Of a DNA stretch of 64,000 nt, positions 7,529 to 16,789 are shown piece after piece. Numbering within the stretch: the stretch's first letter is position 1; every line of letters starts with the position of its first letter. This DNA comes from Bradyrhizobium sp. AZCC 1721 (GTDB lineage Bacteria; Pseudomonadota; Alphaproteobacteria; Rhizobiales; Xanthobacteraceae). The translations under genes and the position numbers were made by a program. The stretch spans positions 1,293,001 through 1,357,000 of the forward strand of contig NZ_JAZHSB010000001.1 in assembly GCF_036924715.1 (NCBI RefSeq), given 5' to 3'. The notes under the pieces are model-generated. The model made no database searches. It had not been told where the DNA came from and worked only from the letters and a program-made list of their open reading frames with translations.

Positions 7529-10500
7529 TTATCTCGCCTTCTTCTTTTTCTTCTTTTTCGACGCGGTCGCAGACGACTTTCTTCCCGCCTTCTTGGCGGT
7601 CTTTTTGTCCGCCTTCTTTACCGCTTTCTTCTTAGCTCCCTTCTTGGCCGCCTTCGTTGCCGAAGCTGCCTTTTTGGATTTGGCGGCTTTCCTGACCTTG
7701 GCTTTCTTGGCTTTGGCTTTCTTGGCCGTGGTTTTGTTGGCCGCGGTCTTGTTGGCCTTGGCTTTCTTCGTTGTGGCCTTCTTGGCTGCAGCCTTTTTGG
7801 GTTCTGCTTTCTTGACTTCGGCCTTGGGTTCGGGGGCGCTCTTGGCCTTCGCCTCGCTCTTGGCTTGCTCGGCCTCCGCGGTTTCCAAAACCTTCCTGGC
7901 TCTGACCTTCTTGGCAGTCGTGTCCGCCGTCACCTTTCCTGAACCGGCCTGCTCCGGCGCTTCCTCTGCTTGTTGCGGTTGTTCTACAGGTTGCTGCTCG
8001 ACCAACGCGACAGGCCTGGCGGCCGCTACGGCTGCATCGGCCGGCTTATGGCCCTCGGCAAGCGCCTTCCATTCCCGCAACGCTTGCGCGTCGCGCGGGG
8101 AGACGTCGGGATACTCGGCGTCTTCGCCAACCGTGGGCAGGATCTTCCACGACCGCGCGCATTTAGTGCCAACTGCCCTTTCGACCACAACGGCGACGCC
8201 GGGCACGTCGGCGAGGCTGAATGCGCTGGCCGGCGCATCGTCGTTGGTCACCATCGCGTTCGAAGTGATGCAGACCTCGGCCAGATCGATGTCGAGCAGC
8301 GTGTTGAAGATATTCTTGTCCGACACATAGACCAGCGGCGAGGCCTCGAGCGATGAGCCGATGTTCTTGGCCGCGCGTTCGACTTCGAGCGCGCCGGTGA
8401 CGACACGGCGGACGTCGCGAATGGTCTCCCACTTCTCCGCCAACTTCTCGTCGCGGAATTGGTCAAAACTTTCGGGGAACAGCGTCAGGTGCACCGAGGC
8501 TCCCGCGTCCGGCTTGTACATCCGCCACGCCTCTTCGGTCGTGAAGCTGAGCACCGGCGCCAGCCAGCGCAGGATCGCATCGCAGATGATGTCGATCGCG
8601 GTCAGCGCTGCCTTGCGCGTGACCGAGGACGGCGGATCGCAGTAGAGCGCGTCCTTGCGGATATCGAAATAGAACGCCGACAATTCGCTGTTCATGAACG
8701 CCGCCAGCGTCGCGACCACGGTCTTGTAGTCGAACTCGGCATAGGCCTGGCGCACGATTGTCGCGCGTTTCGCCAGTTCGTGCAGCATCAAGCGTTCCAG
8801 CTCGGGCATGTCGCCATGGGCGACCGCGTCGGCCGGGTTGAAATGATGCAGCGTGCCGAGCATCCAGCGGATCGAGTTGCGCAGCTTGCGATAGGTCTCG
8901 ATGGTGTTCTTGAGGATCTCCGGTCCGATGCGCTGGTCGTCGGCATAGTCGGTGGCGGAGACCCACAGCCGCAGGATATCCGCGCCCGAATCCTTCATCA
9001 CCTTCTGCGGCTCGACGGTGTTGCCGAGCGACTTCGACATCTTGCGGCCGTTCTCGTCCAGCGTGAAGCCGTGAGTCAGCACCACGTCATAGGGCGCGCG
9101 GCCGCGGGTGCCCGCGCTTTCCAAGAGCGAGGAATGAAACCAGCCGCGATGCTGGTCGCTGCCCTCGAGATACATCACGGTGTCCTCGCCGCCATCGACC
9201 TTACGGACGATGTTGCCAAGGCTTGGAAAATTCTGGCGGTCCTCCAGCACGAAGGCATGCGTCGAGCCGGAGTCGAACCAGACGTCGAGGATGTCGTCGA
9301 TCTTTTTCCAGTCTTCGCCAGCGCGTTCGCCCAGGAAACGTTCACGTGCGCCGTCCATGTACCAGGCGTCGGCCCCTTCCTCCATGAAGGCTTCGACGAT
9401 GCGCTGGTTGACGATGTCGTCCTGCAGGATTTCGGCGGAGCCGTCGCCCTTCTCGCGCACGAACACGGCGATCGGCACGCCCCAGGCGCGCTGGCGCGAG
9501 ATCACCCAGTCCGGGCGGCCGGCGATCATGCCGTTGATGCGATTCTGCCCTGCGGGCGGCACCCATTGCGTCACCGAGATCGATTTCAGAGCCCGGTTCC
9601 GCAAAGTGTCATCGCCGGCCATCGTCATGGGGGTATTCACACCACTGCCCCAAACCAGCTTGTTTGGAGTGATTGCTTTATCCATCGCGATGAACCATTG
9701 CGGCGTGTTGCGGAAGATCACCGGCTTCTTCGAGCGCCAGGAATGCGGATACTGATGCTTGAGCCGCCCGCGCGCCAAAAGCTTGCCGGCCTCGACCAGC
9801 GCCTTGATGACGGCATCGTTGGCGTCGCCCTTCTCGCCCTTGTCGTTGATGACGCGCCTGCCGGTGAAGCCAGGAGCGTGATCGGTGAAAGCACCGTTCT
9901 CGTCGACGGTGTAGGGGATGGCGGTGTTGATGCCGCGTTGATCGAGTTCACGCGCATTTGCCGTCCAGACGTCGAAGTCTTCGCGGCCATGGCCCGGTGC
10001 GGTATGGACGAAGCCGGTACCGGTGTCGTCGGTGACATGGTCGCCGGGCAACAGCGGCACCATGAACTCGTAGCCACCGCTAAATCCCTTTAACGGATGG
10101 GCACATTCCACGGCGTCGAGCGTATCGCCGGGCAGGTCGCGCACCTTTTCATAGGCGGTGACGCGCGCCTGCTTGAATACTTCTACTGCAAGAGCATCGG
10201 CGAGGATCAGAAGATCGCCGGTCTTCGCCCAATTGTCGGCAGGCGCATCTGTGACCTTGTAGAGGCCATAGGCGATCTTCGGCGAGAACGAGATGGCGCG
10301 GTTGCCGGGCAGCGTCCACGGCGTCGTGGTCCAGATCACCACGGAAGCCTCGGCCAGCGCGCCATGCGCCGGCGAGGTGACCGGAAACTTCACCCAGACC
10401 ATGTCGGAGGTGTAGTCCTCGTACTCGACCTCGGCTTCGGCCAGCGCGGTCTTCTCGACCACGCTCCACATCACGGGCTTGGAGCCGCGATAGAGCGTGC

Positions 10501-11077
10501 CGTTGGCGGCGAACTTCATCAATTCGCGCGCGATCTGGGCTTCGGCCGGATAGCTCATGGTGGCGTAGGGGTGGTCCCAATCGCCGATGATGCCGAGCCG
10601 CTTGAACTCCTCACGCTGTACGTTGAGCCAGTGCGTCGCATAGGCGCGGCACTCCTTGCGGAACGCCACCATCGCGGTGGAGTCGCGGAAGTCCGGCTTC
10701 GGCTTGCCCTTGGAGCGGTAGTTCTCTTCCTCGATCTTCCATTCGATCGGCAGGCCGTGACAGTCCCAGCCCGGCACGTAGTTGGAATCGAAGCCGAGCA
10801 TCTGCTGGCTCTTGGTCACGACGTCCTTGAGGATCTTGTTCAGCGCGTGGCCGATATGGATGTTGCCGTTGGCATAGGGCGGCCCGTCATGCAGCACGAA
10901 TTTGGCGCGGCCCTGCGCGCTCTCGCGCAGCTTTCCGTAGAGGTCGATCCCGTTCCAGTATTTGAGGATCTCCGGCTCGCGCTGCGGCAGGCCGGCGCGC
11001 ATCGGGAATTCCGTCTGCGGCAGGAACAGGGTTTTCGAATAATCTGTGACGTCGGACTTTTGCGGCTGTTGGGACAT
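7529..11077 (-). CDS. ileS: Isoleucyl-tRNA synthetase with a histone-H1-like C-terminal tail
   Basis: A class I synthetase charging tRNA-Ile, 1182 residues from [14 protein letters not shown] is at residues 74-77 and KMSKS at about 679-683; the editing and anticodon-binding domains are in place and the enzyme body ends near residue 1000 ([14 protein letters not shown], then REWKALAEG). The remaining roughly 180 residues are extra: a Gln/Pro/Ala linker, then about 130 residues of Lys/Ala repeats of the KKA type ending in a run of Lys. This tail resembles bacterial histone-H1-like proteins. An in-frame extension to 11209 lacks synthetase similarity. Confidence 0.97.
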   Translation of the reverse strand: MSQQPQKSDVTDYSKTLFLPQTEFPMRAGLPQREPEILKYWNGIDLYGKLRESAQGRAKFVLHDGPPYANGNIHIGHALNKILKDVVTKSQQMLGFDSNYVPGWDCHGLPIEWKIEEENYRSKGKPKPDFRDSTAMVAFRKECRAYATHWLNVQREEFKRLGIIGDWDHPYATMSYPAEAQIARELMKFAANGTLYRGSKPVMWSVVEKTALAEAEVEYEDYTSDMVWVKFPVTSPAHGALAEASVVIWTTTPWTLPGNRAISFSPKIAYGLYKVTDAPADNWAKTGDLLILADALAVEVFKQARVTAYEKVRDLPGDTLDAVECAHPLKGFSGGYEFMVPLLPGDHVTDDTGTGFVHTAPGHGREDFDVWTANARELDQRGINTAIPYTVDENGAFTDHAPGFTGRRVINDKGEKGDANDAVIKALVEAGKLLARGRLKHQYPHSWRSKKPVIFRNTPQWFIAMDKAITPNKLVWGSGVNTPMTMAGDDTLRNRALKSISVTQWVPPAGQNRINGMIAGRPDWVISRQRAWGVPIAVFVREKGDGSAEILQDDIVNQRIVEAFMEEGADAWYMDGARERFLGERAGEDWKKIDDILDVWFDSGSTHAFVLEDRQNFPSLGNIVRKVDGGEDTVMYLEGSDQHRGWFHSSLLESAGTRGRAPYDVVLTHGFTLDENGRKMSKSLGNTVEPQKVMKDSGADILRLWVSATDYADDQRIGPEILKNTIETYRKLRNSIRWMLGTLHHFNPADAVAHGDMPELERLMLHELAKRATIVRQAYAEFDYKTVVATLAAFMNSELSAFYFDIRKDALYCDPPSSVTRKAALTAIDIICDAILRWLAPVLSFTTEEAWRMYKPDAGASVHLTLFPESFDQFRDEKLAEKWETIRDVRRVVTGALEVERAAKNIGSSLEASPLVYVSDKNIFNTLLDIDLAEVCITSNAMVTNDDAPASAFSLADVPGVAVVVERAVGTKCARSWKILPTVGEDAEYPDVSPRDAQALREWKALAEGHKPADAAVAAARPVALVEQQPVEQPQQAEEAPEQAGSGKVTADTTAKKVRARKVLETAEAEQAKSEAKAKSAPEPKAEVKKAEPKKAAAKKATTKKAKANKTAANKTTAKKAKAKKAKVRKAAKSKKAASATKAAKKGAKKKAVKKADKKTAKKAGRKSSATASKKKKKKKAR

Positions 11078-11270
11078 GAATGCTCTGGTTTGGCTCGAAG
11101 ACGGCGCTGAAAAGCGGATATCGCGGGGTGAACAGGGAAATCCCGGTCTTGCGCCGAGCCAAAGCTCAGGCGGAAGCCGGGCCGCTAATGCTGATGGTGC
11201 GCCGCGCAAACATGGGGCTTTCCATAGCAGGGGGCCGGGAAAATCGCAAAGCCTGCTGGCGGGCGGACTG

Positions 11271-11825
11271 TCAGCCCTGTCGCGACCGGGCCGGGTTTCC
11301 CGCGACGGTGACGCCCGCGCCGACGTCCCGCGTGACCACGCTGCCGGCGCCGATTACGGCGCCATCACCGATCGTGACGCCGGGCAGGATGATGGCGCCG
11401 CCGCCGATCCAGACATCGCTGCCGATTCGCACCGGACGGCCGAATTCAAGGCCGGTTCGCCGCGTTTCGGCATCGCGCGGGTGGTCGGCGGCGTAGATTT
11501 GCGTCGCCGGTCCGATCTGGGTGCGGTCGCCGATCGTCACCTCGACCACGTCGAGGATGACGCAATTGAAGTTGAGAAACACCTCATCGCTGAGCTGTAT
11601 ATTGTAGCCATAGTCGCAAAAGAACGGCGGACGGATCACGGCGCCGGTGCCGACACGGCCGAAATGGGCCGATAGCAGCGCATGCCGCTCGGACACAGGC
11701 GCAGCCAGCGCCGCATTGTAGCGCGCGAGCCAGGCCTTGTTGGCGGCGGCATCCGCCTGCAGTTCGGGATCGCCAGGGCGATAGAGTTCGCCGGCCAGCA
11801 TTTTTTGCTTTTCGGTCTTGCTCAA
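11271..11825 (-). CDS. Maltose/galactoside O-acetyltransferase family (left-handed beta-helix)
   Basis: A 184-residue hexapeptide-repeat acetyltransferase of the Maa/LacA/NodL group. The N-terminal Mac-type domain ([14 protein letters not shown]) is followed by hexapeptide repeats ([33 protein letters not shown]) with the catalytic His in the AADHP loop. It overlaps ribF by ATGA. The C-terminus, GNPARSRQG, is shorter than usual. It sits between ribF and ileS, genes often adjacent. The acceptor sugar cannot be told; a NodL-like role is possible but not supported by context. Confidence 0.88.
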   Translation of the reverse strand: MSKTEKQKMLAGELYRPGDPELQADAAANKAWLARYNAALAAPVSERHALLSAHFGRVGTGAVIRPPFFCDYGYNIQLSDEVFLNFNCVILDVVEVTIGDRTQIGPATQIYAADHPRDAETRRTGLEFGRPVRIGSDVWIGGGAIILPGVTIGDGAVIGAGSVVTRDVGAGVTVAGNPARSRQG

Positions 11826-12805
11826 CCGATCACTCCAAGCTTGGGAAAAGCATCCGGAGCGGCAGCCAGCCGCTCGCGGGCGCGCGCGCTGTCGTCGTCC
11901 ATCTGCCGGATCAACGCGTCGATCGAGTCGAATTTAAGTTCGTCCCGGATGAAGCCGATGAAGGCGATATCGAGCACCGCGCCGTAGAGGTCGCCCTTGA
12001 AGTCGAACAGGAACACTTCCAACAGCGGGGCGCCGTTGTCGAAAGTCGGGCGGCGGCCGAAGCTTGCGACGGCGTCGAAGCGCACATGATCCTTTCCTTG
12101 CCCGTGGCCGACCCGCACCGCATAGATGCCATGCTTGAGGCTGCAATTCTTGTCGAGGCGGATGTTGGCGGTGGGGTATCCGAGGTCACGGCCGCGCTTG
12201 TCGCCATGGATCACCGCGCCGCTGACGAACCACGGTCCGCCCAGCATGGCGGTGGCTTCGTCGATCTGGCCCTCCGCCAGCGCCATGCGGATCGCGCTGG
12301 AGGACACCGGCCGCTCCTCGATATCGACATGGGCCTGAACGTCGACCTCGATGCCGAGCCGCGGCCCCTCGCTGACCAACAGGCTCGGCGAACCGGCCCG
12401 TCCCTTGCCGAAATGAAAGTCGTAGCCAACGGCAATGCCGCTGACGCCGAGCCGCCCGATCAGGTCATGGTGAATGAAATCTTGCGCCGAGGTTCCGGCG
12501 CGGGTCTTGTCGAAGGTCATCACGACCGCGCCGTTCAGTCCCGTTCCGGCCAGCAGCCGCAGCTTGTTGGTCTCGTCGGAGAGGCGGAACTGGGGGCTGT
12601 TCGGGCTGAAAAAGCTGCGCGGATGCGGCTCGAAAGTGACGGCAAAGGCCGGCTTGCCGTGGGCGCGGCCCATCCGCAAAGCCGCGTCAATCACGGCCCG
12701 GTGGCCCAGATGGACGCCGTCGAAATTGCCCATCGCGACCACCGCCCCGCGGGGGATGTCGGCGGCAGGGGTCGCGTCTCGGATAACGGTAAAACCAGTT
12801 GTCAT
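11822..12805 (-). CDS. ribF: Bifunctional riboflavin kinase / FMN adenylyltransferase
   Basis: A 327-residue enzyme converting riboflavin to FMN and then FAD. The N-terminal nucleotidyltransferase motif GNFDGVHLGH is near residue 27; the C-terminal kinase domain begins around GDKRGRDLGYPTANI. It heads the ribF-maa-ileS-lspA series and overlaps the acetyltransferase gene by 4 bases. Confidence 0.96.
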   Translation of the reverse strand: MTTGFTVIRDATPAADIPRGAVVAMGNFDGVHLGHRAVIDAALRMGRAHGKPAFAVTFEPHPRSFFSPNSPQFRLSDETNKLRLLAGTGLNGAVVMTFDKTRAGTSAQDFIHHDLIGRLGVSGIAVGYDFHFGKGRAGSPSLLVSEGPRLGIEVDVQAHVDIEERPVSSSAIRMALAEGQIDEATAMLGGPWFVSGAVIHGDKRGRDLGYPTANIRLDKNCSLKHGIYAVRVGHGQGKDHVRFDAVASFGRRPTFDNGAPLLEVFLFDFKGDLYGAVLDIAFIGFIRDELKFDSIDALIRQMDDDSARARERLAAAPDAFPKLGVIG

Positions 12806-13016
12806 TTCAGGGATTCTTGGTCTCGGTGAAGGCGGCCGGACGGTGACGCGGCGCCGCCGTCGAAGTCAAGCCGGGCGCGGCGGGTCAAAACGGATGCAGT
12901 CCGGTGTCGTCGGGTTAACGGGCTGTTTAACGGCTGATGCTACAGGTGGGGGGAGGACTGCGGGTCCCGCAGGCCTGTCGATTTTTTGTGGCGTAAAGCG
13001 TCGAGTGGGGGAAAAG

Positions 13017-13412
13017 ATGGCGGTTGATTTGTCCATGCCGGTTCTGGTGGTTGATGACTACAGCACCATGATCCGCATCATCCGAAATCTTTTGAAGCAA
13101 CTCGGCTTCGACAACATCGACGACGCCAGCGACGGCTCGGCCGCGCTGAACAAAATGCGCAGCAAGAAATACGGACTGGTGATCTCGGACTGGAACATGG
13201 AGCCGATGACCGGCTACGACCTGCTCAAGGAAGTCCGCGCCGACCCCAACCTTGCCACCACGCCCTTCATCATGATCACGGCGGAATCCAAGACCGAGAA
13301 CGTGATCGCCGCCAAGAAGGCCGGCGTGAACAATTACATCGTCAAGCCGTTCAACGCGGCGACGCTGAAGACCAAGATCGAGGCGGTCTTCCCGGACATG
13401 GCGACGGCGTAA
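13017..13412 (+). CDS. CheY-like single-domain response regulator
   Basis: A 131-residue receiver domain with no output domain. The acidic pocket VVDDY, the phospho-acceptor Asp in ISDWNMEPMTG, the conserved Thr in MITAES and Lys in VKPF are all present, so it should be phosphorylatable. It most resembles chemotaxis CheY proteins. It lies divergently beside ribF, and a TipF-like gene lies 1 kb away, suggesting a motility or polarity link, though no other che gene is in the window. TTAA half-sites at 12914-12929 upstream are spaced 8, not 7, bases. Confidence 0.93.
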   Translation: MAVDLSMPVLVVDDYSTMIRIIRNLLKQLGFDNIDDASDGSAALNKMRSKKYGLVISDWNMEPMTGYDLLKEVRADPNLATTPFIMITAESKTENVIAAKKAGVNNYIVKPFNAATLKTKIEAVFPDMATA

Positions 13413-13579
13413 GGCGCCTGGTCTCCAGCTCGCTCCAATTCTCGTGATGCCCGGCCCAATCCCGGGCATGCTGCGCTCTCATGAGCCCTACCAGGTCTTG
13501 CGTTTTCGGATGATGTAAGGCCCATTCCTACTTTGCATGGGGTTGTTTTCGCAATTTTGAGTCCGGTGCAGCGATGCAC

Positions 13580-14434
13580 CTACCACCGCAGCTCCCGCAT
13601 CAGCGCGCGGGGCGGGTGACCGAACAGCTCTTTCACCGAGGCCGGGTCGAGCTGGTCGATGCCCTCGAACTCCTCGGAATGGATGCCGCGGGTGAGGAAA
13701 AGACAATCGATTCCGAAGCCGTGCGCGCCGGTGAGATCGGTCCGCACCGAATCCCCGATGGCCAGCACGCGGTCGAGCGGTGCCGAATGGCCGCGGCGCT
13801 CGGCGGCGAGCGCCATCGCGCGTTCATAAATCGGCCGGTGCGGCTTGCCGTAGAAGATCGCCTCGCCGCCGAGCTCGCGATAAAGCTCGGCGATCGCGCC
13901 GGCGCAATAGATCAGCCGGTCGCCGCGTTCGACGACGATGTCGGGGTTGGCGCAGACCAGCGGCAGTTTGTGCTCGCGCGCCTGCAGCAGCATCGCGCGA
14001 TAGTCTTCCGCCGATTCGGTTTCATCGTCGAACAGGCCGGTGCAGATGATGTAGTCGGCCTGCTCCAGCGGCGCCATCACGGCGTCGAGTCCGCGATGGA
14101 TCGAGGAGTCCCGTTCCGGACCGATCCAGAATATCTTCTTGCCGGGGTGATCGGCGACGAAACTCCGGGTCAGGTCCCCGGAACTGACGATGGCGTCGTA
14201 GGTTTCGTCGGCGACGCCGAGCTTGCGCAATTGGCGCTGCACGGAATCGGCCGGCCGCGGTGCGTTGGTGATCAGGATGACGGTAGCTCCGCGCTGGCGG
14301 CAGGTGTGCAGCGCCTCGCAGGCTTCGGGGAAGGACTCCAGCCCATTGTGCACCACGCCCCAGATATCGGACAGGATGACCTCGACGCCGTCCATGAGGT
14401 CGCGTAGCCGCTCGACGAAGCGCAATGAGGTCAT
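13580..14434 (-). CDS. HAD-superfamily hydrolase, class IIA (NagD-like, TIGR01459 type)
   Basis: A 284-residue phosphatase. The nucleophile motif appears as LSDIWGVVHNG, the Thr motif as LITNAPR, and the C-terminal HAD Asp in LAIGDSVRTDLTGAHGFG. Having Trp where most HADs have Asp at the second position of the DxD motif (DIW) is a feature of this subgroup. Substrate unknown. It is co-directional with the EAL protein gene that follows at 16 bases. Confidence 0.88.
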   Translation of the reverse strand: MTSLRFVERLRDLMDGVEVILSDIWGVVHNGLESFPEACEALHTCRQRGATVILITNAPRPADSVQRQLRKLGVADETYDAIVSSGDLTRSFVADHPGKKIFWIGPERDSSIHRGLDAVMAPLEQADYIICTGLFDDETESAEDYRAMLLQAREHKLPLVCANPDIVVERGDRLIYCAGAIAELYRELGGEAIFYGKPHRPIYERAMALAAERRGHSAPLDRVLAIGDSVRTDLTGAHGFGIDCLFLTRGIHSEEFEGIDQLDPASVKELFGHPPRALMRELRW

Positions 14435-14449
14435 GATTCCGGAAGCCCG

Positions 14450-15922
14450 TTAGCCCGGTCCCGCGGCACGGCGCGCCAACGCGGCATTGCCGGTCGCGCG
14501 CATCGGGGGCTCCGCGGCCTGGCTGGCCATGGGGACGGGGTTGCTGGGGCCATTGGGGCTGCCGGATTCCTTGTTCGCTGTCGCCCCGCCGGTAGCAGAT
14601 GCCCCCTCGGGCCGCAACGGCCGCGGCGGTGCAAACAGAAAGCCCTGTCCAAACCGCACGTCATAGTCGAGCAGGTCCACCACCGCGCGCTCGCCCTCGA
14701 TCTTCTCGGCGATCAGGTCGATGCCGAAACGGCCGAGCAGGTCGGAAAGATCGGAAGGGTGGATGTCCGAGGTCGAGCTCTGCTTGGGATCGAGCAGCAA
14801 TGCCGCGGGCACCTTGATGAAACGGACGCCGCGATCGGCGAGGTCGCGCGGCTCGATCCGCAAGTCGGTGACATGGTCGATCGAGAAACGATAACCACGC
14901 TGCGACAGCGCGGCCAGATTCTCGATTTCGGTCGGGCGGAGATTGCGGAACGTCGCCTGCTTGAACTCGAGCACGAAGGAGGGCGCCAGCGCCCGATTGG
15001 CCTCGAGGAAGTCGAGGCATTGCGCGAAATTGGCGGCATTGCCGAGCGTCGCCGCAGAGACGTTGCAGAACACGCCGACGTCCTTGTTGCGCACCATCAG
15101 GCGGCGCAGCACCTGGATACAGCGCAGCATCACCATGTGATCGATTTTGCCGATCAACCCGCCGGCTTCGGCGGTGGGGATGAAATCATCGGCGGCGAGG
15201 ATCTGATCCCTGTCGTCGCGCAGCCGCGTCACCGCCTCGTAGAAGCGCACCTTGCGCTGCGGCAGCGTCACCATCGGCTGCAGGTAGATGTCGAGCCGGT
15301 TTTCCTCGACGGCGTTCTTCACCGCGGCGAGCAGTTGCGGCTGGTTGCGCGAGGGCGGAGCGGCTTCCGCGGCAGTTGCAGCCGCTGCCGGCCTTGCGGC
15401 AGCAGCCGGTGCGGGCCTGGCGACGATCGGCGCGGCTTGCTCCGCGGCGACCGCCGGTTCGCTCGGAGGTTCGGGATCCGGCCGGCCGGCCGGGGCGGGG
15501 GGCGCCGCCGCCGCGCCCGCGGCCAACAGATCCTCATGGCCCGCCACCGAGACGGCCAGTTGCTTGACCAGGACGCCGAGCTCGTTGATTTCGCCGACCA
15601 CCGCCTGGATGCGGTCGGAGCTTGCGGAATTCGCCGACACCAGGCGGCCCTCGACGGCGGCGAGCCGGCGGCCGAATTCGGCGACCTGACGGGCGAGGTC
15701 GGCGGTGCCACGGGAAAGATCGGCGATCTGGCCGCCGACATCCGAGCGGTCGCGCAACCGCATCGATACGGCGTTGTAAAGGATCAGGAAGGTCAGCGCG
15801 GTGAGCGCCACGATCGCGGATTCGGTGCCGTTGAAGCCCGCCACCGTATGCAGGACGAGGCCGAGCGAGGCTGCAACCAGCACCATGCAGATGGCGATGA
15901 AAATCGTCGAAATGCGAATCAT
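14450..15922 (-). CDS. Membrane-anchored EAL-domain protein, TipF-like
   Basis: A 490-residue protein: two membrane helices (about 5-25 and 32-52), a coiled coil (about 60-130), an Ala/Pro linker and a C-terminal EAL domain. This layout matches TipF, which binds c-di-GMP and positions the flagellum in Caulobacter. The EAL signature reads EAV, and the usual DDFG reads IDHVTD, so one metal-binding Asp is replaced by His; the Asn (FCNVSAAT), Glu (LEFKQ), Lys (FIKVP) and GQGFLF are kept. Binding without hydrolysis is therefore likely. The start at 15922 was chosen because the helix begins there; an extension to 16081 lacks similarity. Confidence 0.85.
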   Translation of the reverse strand: MIRISTIFIAICMVLVAASLGLVLHTVAGFNGTESAIVALTALTFLILYNAVSMRLRDRSDVGGQIADLSRGTADLARQVAEFGRRLAAVEGRLVSANSASSDRIQAVVGEINELGVLVKQLAVSVAGHEDLLAAGAAAAPPAPAGRPDPEPPSEPAVAAEQAAPIVARPAPAAAARPAAAATAAEAAPPSRNQPQLLAAVKNAVEENRLDIYLQPMVTLPQRKVRFYEAVTRLRDDRDQILAADDFIPTAEAGGLIGKIDHMVMLRCIQVLRRLMVRNKDVGVFCNVSAATLGNAANFAQCLDFLEANRALAPSFVLEFKQATFRNLRPTEIENLAALSQRGYRFSIDHVTDLRIEPRDLADRGVRFIKVPAALLLDPKQSSTSDIHPSDLSDLLGRFGIDLIAEKIEGERAVVDLLDYDVRFGQGFLFAPPRPLRPEGASATGGATANKESGSPNGPSNPVPMASQAAEPPMRATGNAALARRAAGPG

Positions 15923-16108
15923 GTCGCGCGCTACGCCTTCAGGTCCGAACTGTGCTCCCCCGGGAAAACACGGAAGTTTCAGGCATCGTCTGACTTGCGC
16001 ATTCCCCAGCGGAGCAACCTTAGCATCAATGTTGATTCGCAGAGCTAGTGTTCTTTGAACACGGCCGGAACCTGCGATCAAAGCGGTGCAACGGCCAGCG
16101 TTGCGCCG

Positions 16109-16687
16109 TCAAACGTCCGAGTGCCGCGCATGCCATCGCCGTCGCGTTGCCGCCAGGCCCAGTAATGTCGCCATCAGGATTAGACCGGCCTGCAGATGCC
16201 TGTCGCCTCCCGGGGATCGGCGCCGAGCACGGCTGCGCGTGGAAGGTGCCGAGGGCGCCTGCAAAATTGACCTGGCGGTGTCCCGCGTCGCTTCGATCTG
16301 GTCCGGTTCAATCGGACTGGCCTTGATCGCGACGCGCAGGCGGCTTGTAAGCGAAGGAAACTGCGGCGGCCTTTGTCTGAGTTTGGCGGCGGCGAGCCCG
16401 GCGCAAATCGCGGCGATTATCGCGAGCAATGCGCCGATCGCGCCGAAGGCCCAAAACGGCCCGTAATGGATCTCGATCCAGCGAAACAGCGCGGTCATGC
16501 CGACCAGGCAAGCGGCGATCAAGAAAATGCCCGCTGCTGCGAACAGGCCTGCGGCGATGGCATAGGAAGTCATCGTTCCGGTCGCCTGATGGGTCCGATC
16601 TCGCAAATACGACCGCGTCGCCAGCTTGACCTGATTCAGCTTCAGTCCGATCGCGGCGCGCAGCAAGCCGCTCGAAGGCGCGAGCAT
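16109..16687 (-). CDS. Putative actinobacterial-holin-X-like membrane protein
   Basis: A 192-residue protein with two adjacent membrane helices (about 45-67 and 78-105), a basic cytoplasmic stretch and a weaker hydrophobic segment near the C-terminus. The pattern (GLFAAAGIFLIAACLVGMTA, then AFGAIGALLAIIAAICAG) fits the phage-holin-3_6 type family, which in rhizobia is chromosomal and not tied to phage. There are no phage genes around it. Function unknown. Confidence 0.7.
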   Translation of the reverse strand: MLAPSSGLLRAAIGLKLNQVKLATRSYLRDRTHQATGTMTSYAIAAGLFAAAGIFLIAACLVGMTALFRWIEIHYGPFWAFGAIGALLAIIAAICAGLAAAKLRQRPPQFPSLTSRLRVAIKASPIEPDQIEATRDTARSILQAPSAPSTRSRARRRSPGGDRHLQAGLILMATLLGLAATRRRWHARHSDV

Positions 16688-16789
16688 TTCCGCAACCCTC
16701 CGCCGGTGGAGGCAGGATCGCCTCCGCCAAACGTAATGAACGCGGGGTCGTTTCGAATGTTCCTGCCCGGTCAGAGCCGATGCTGGCGC

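Noticed and set aside
8459-10093. A 544-codon plus-strand frame opposite ileS
   Set aside because: Antisense shadow of a conserved synthetase; high His/Arg/Asp composition.
12912-12930. TTAA pair upstream of the CheY-like gene
   Set aside because: Spacing is 8 bases, not the 7 required by the CtrA consensus; noted only.
16109-16687. Phage holin as a sign of a prophage
   Set aside because: The family is common on chromosomes and no lysozyme, terminase, portal or integrase genes are nearby.
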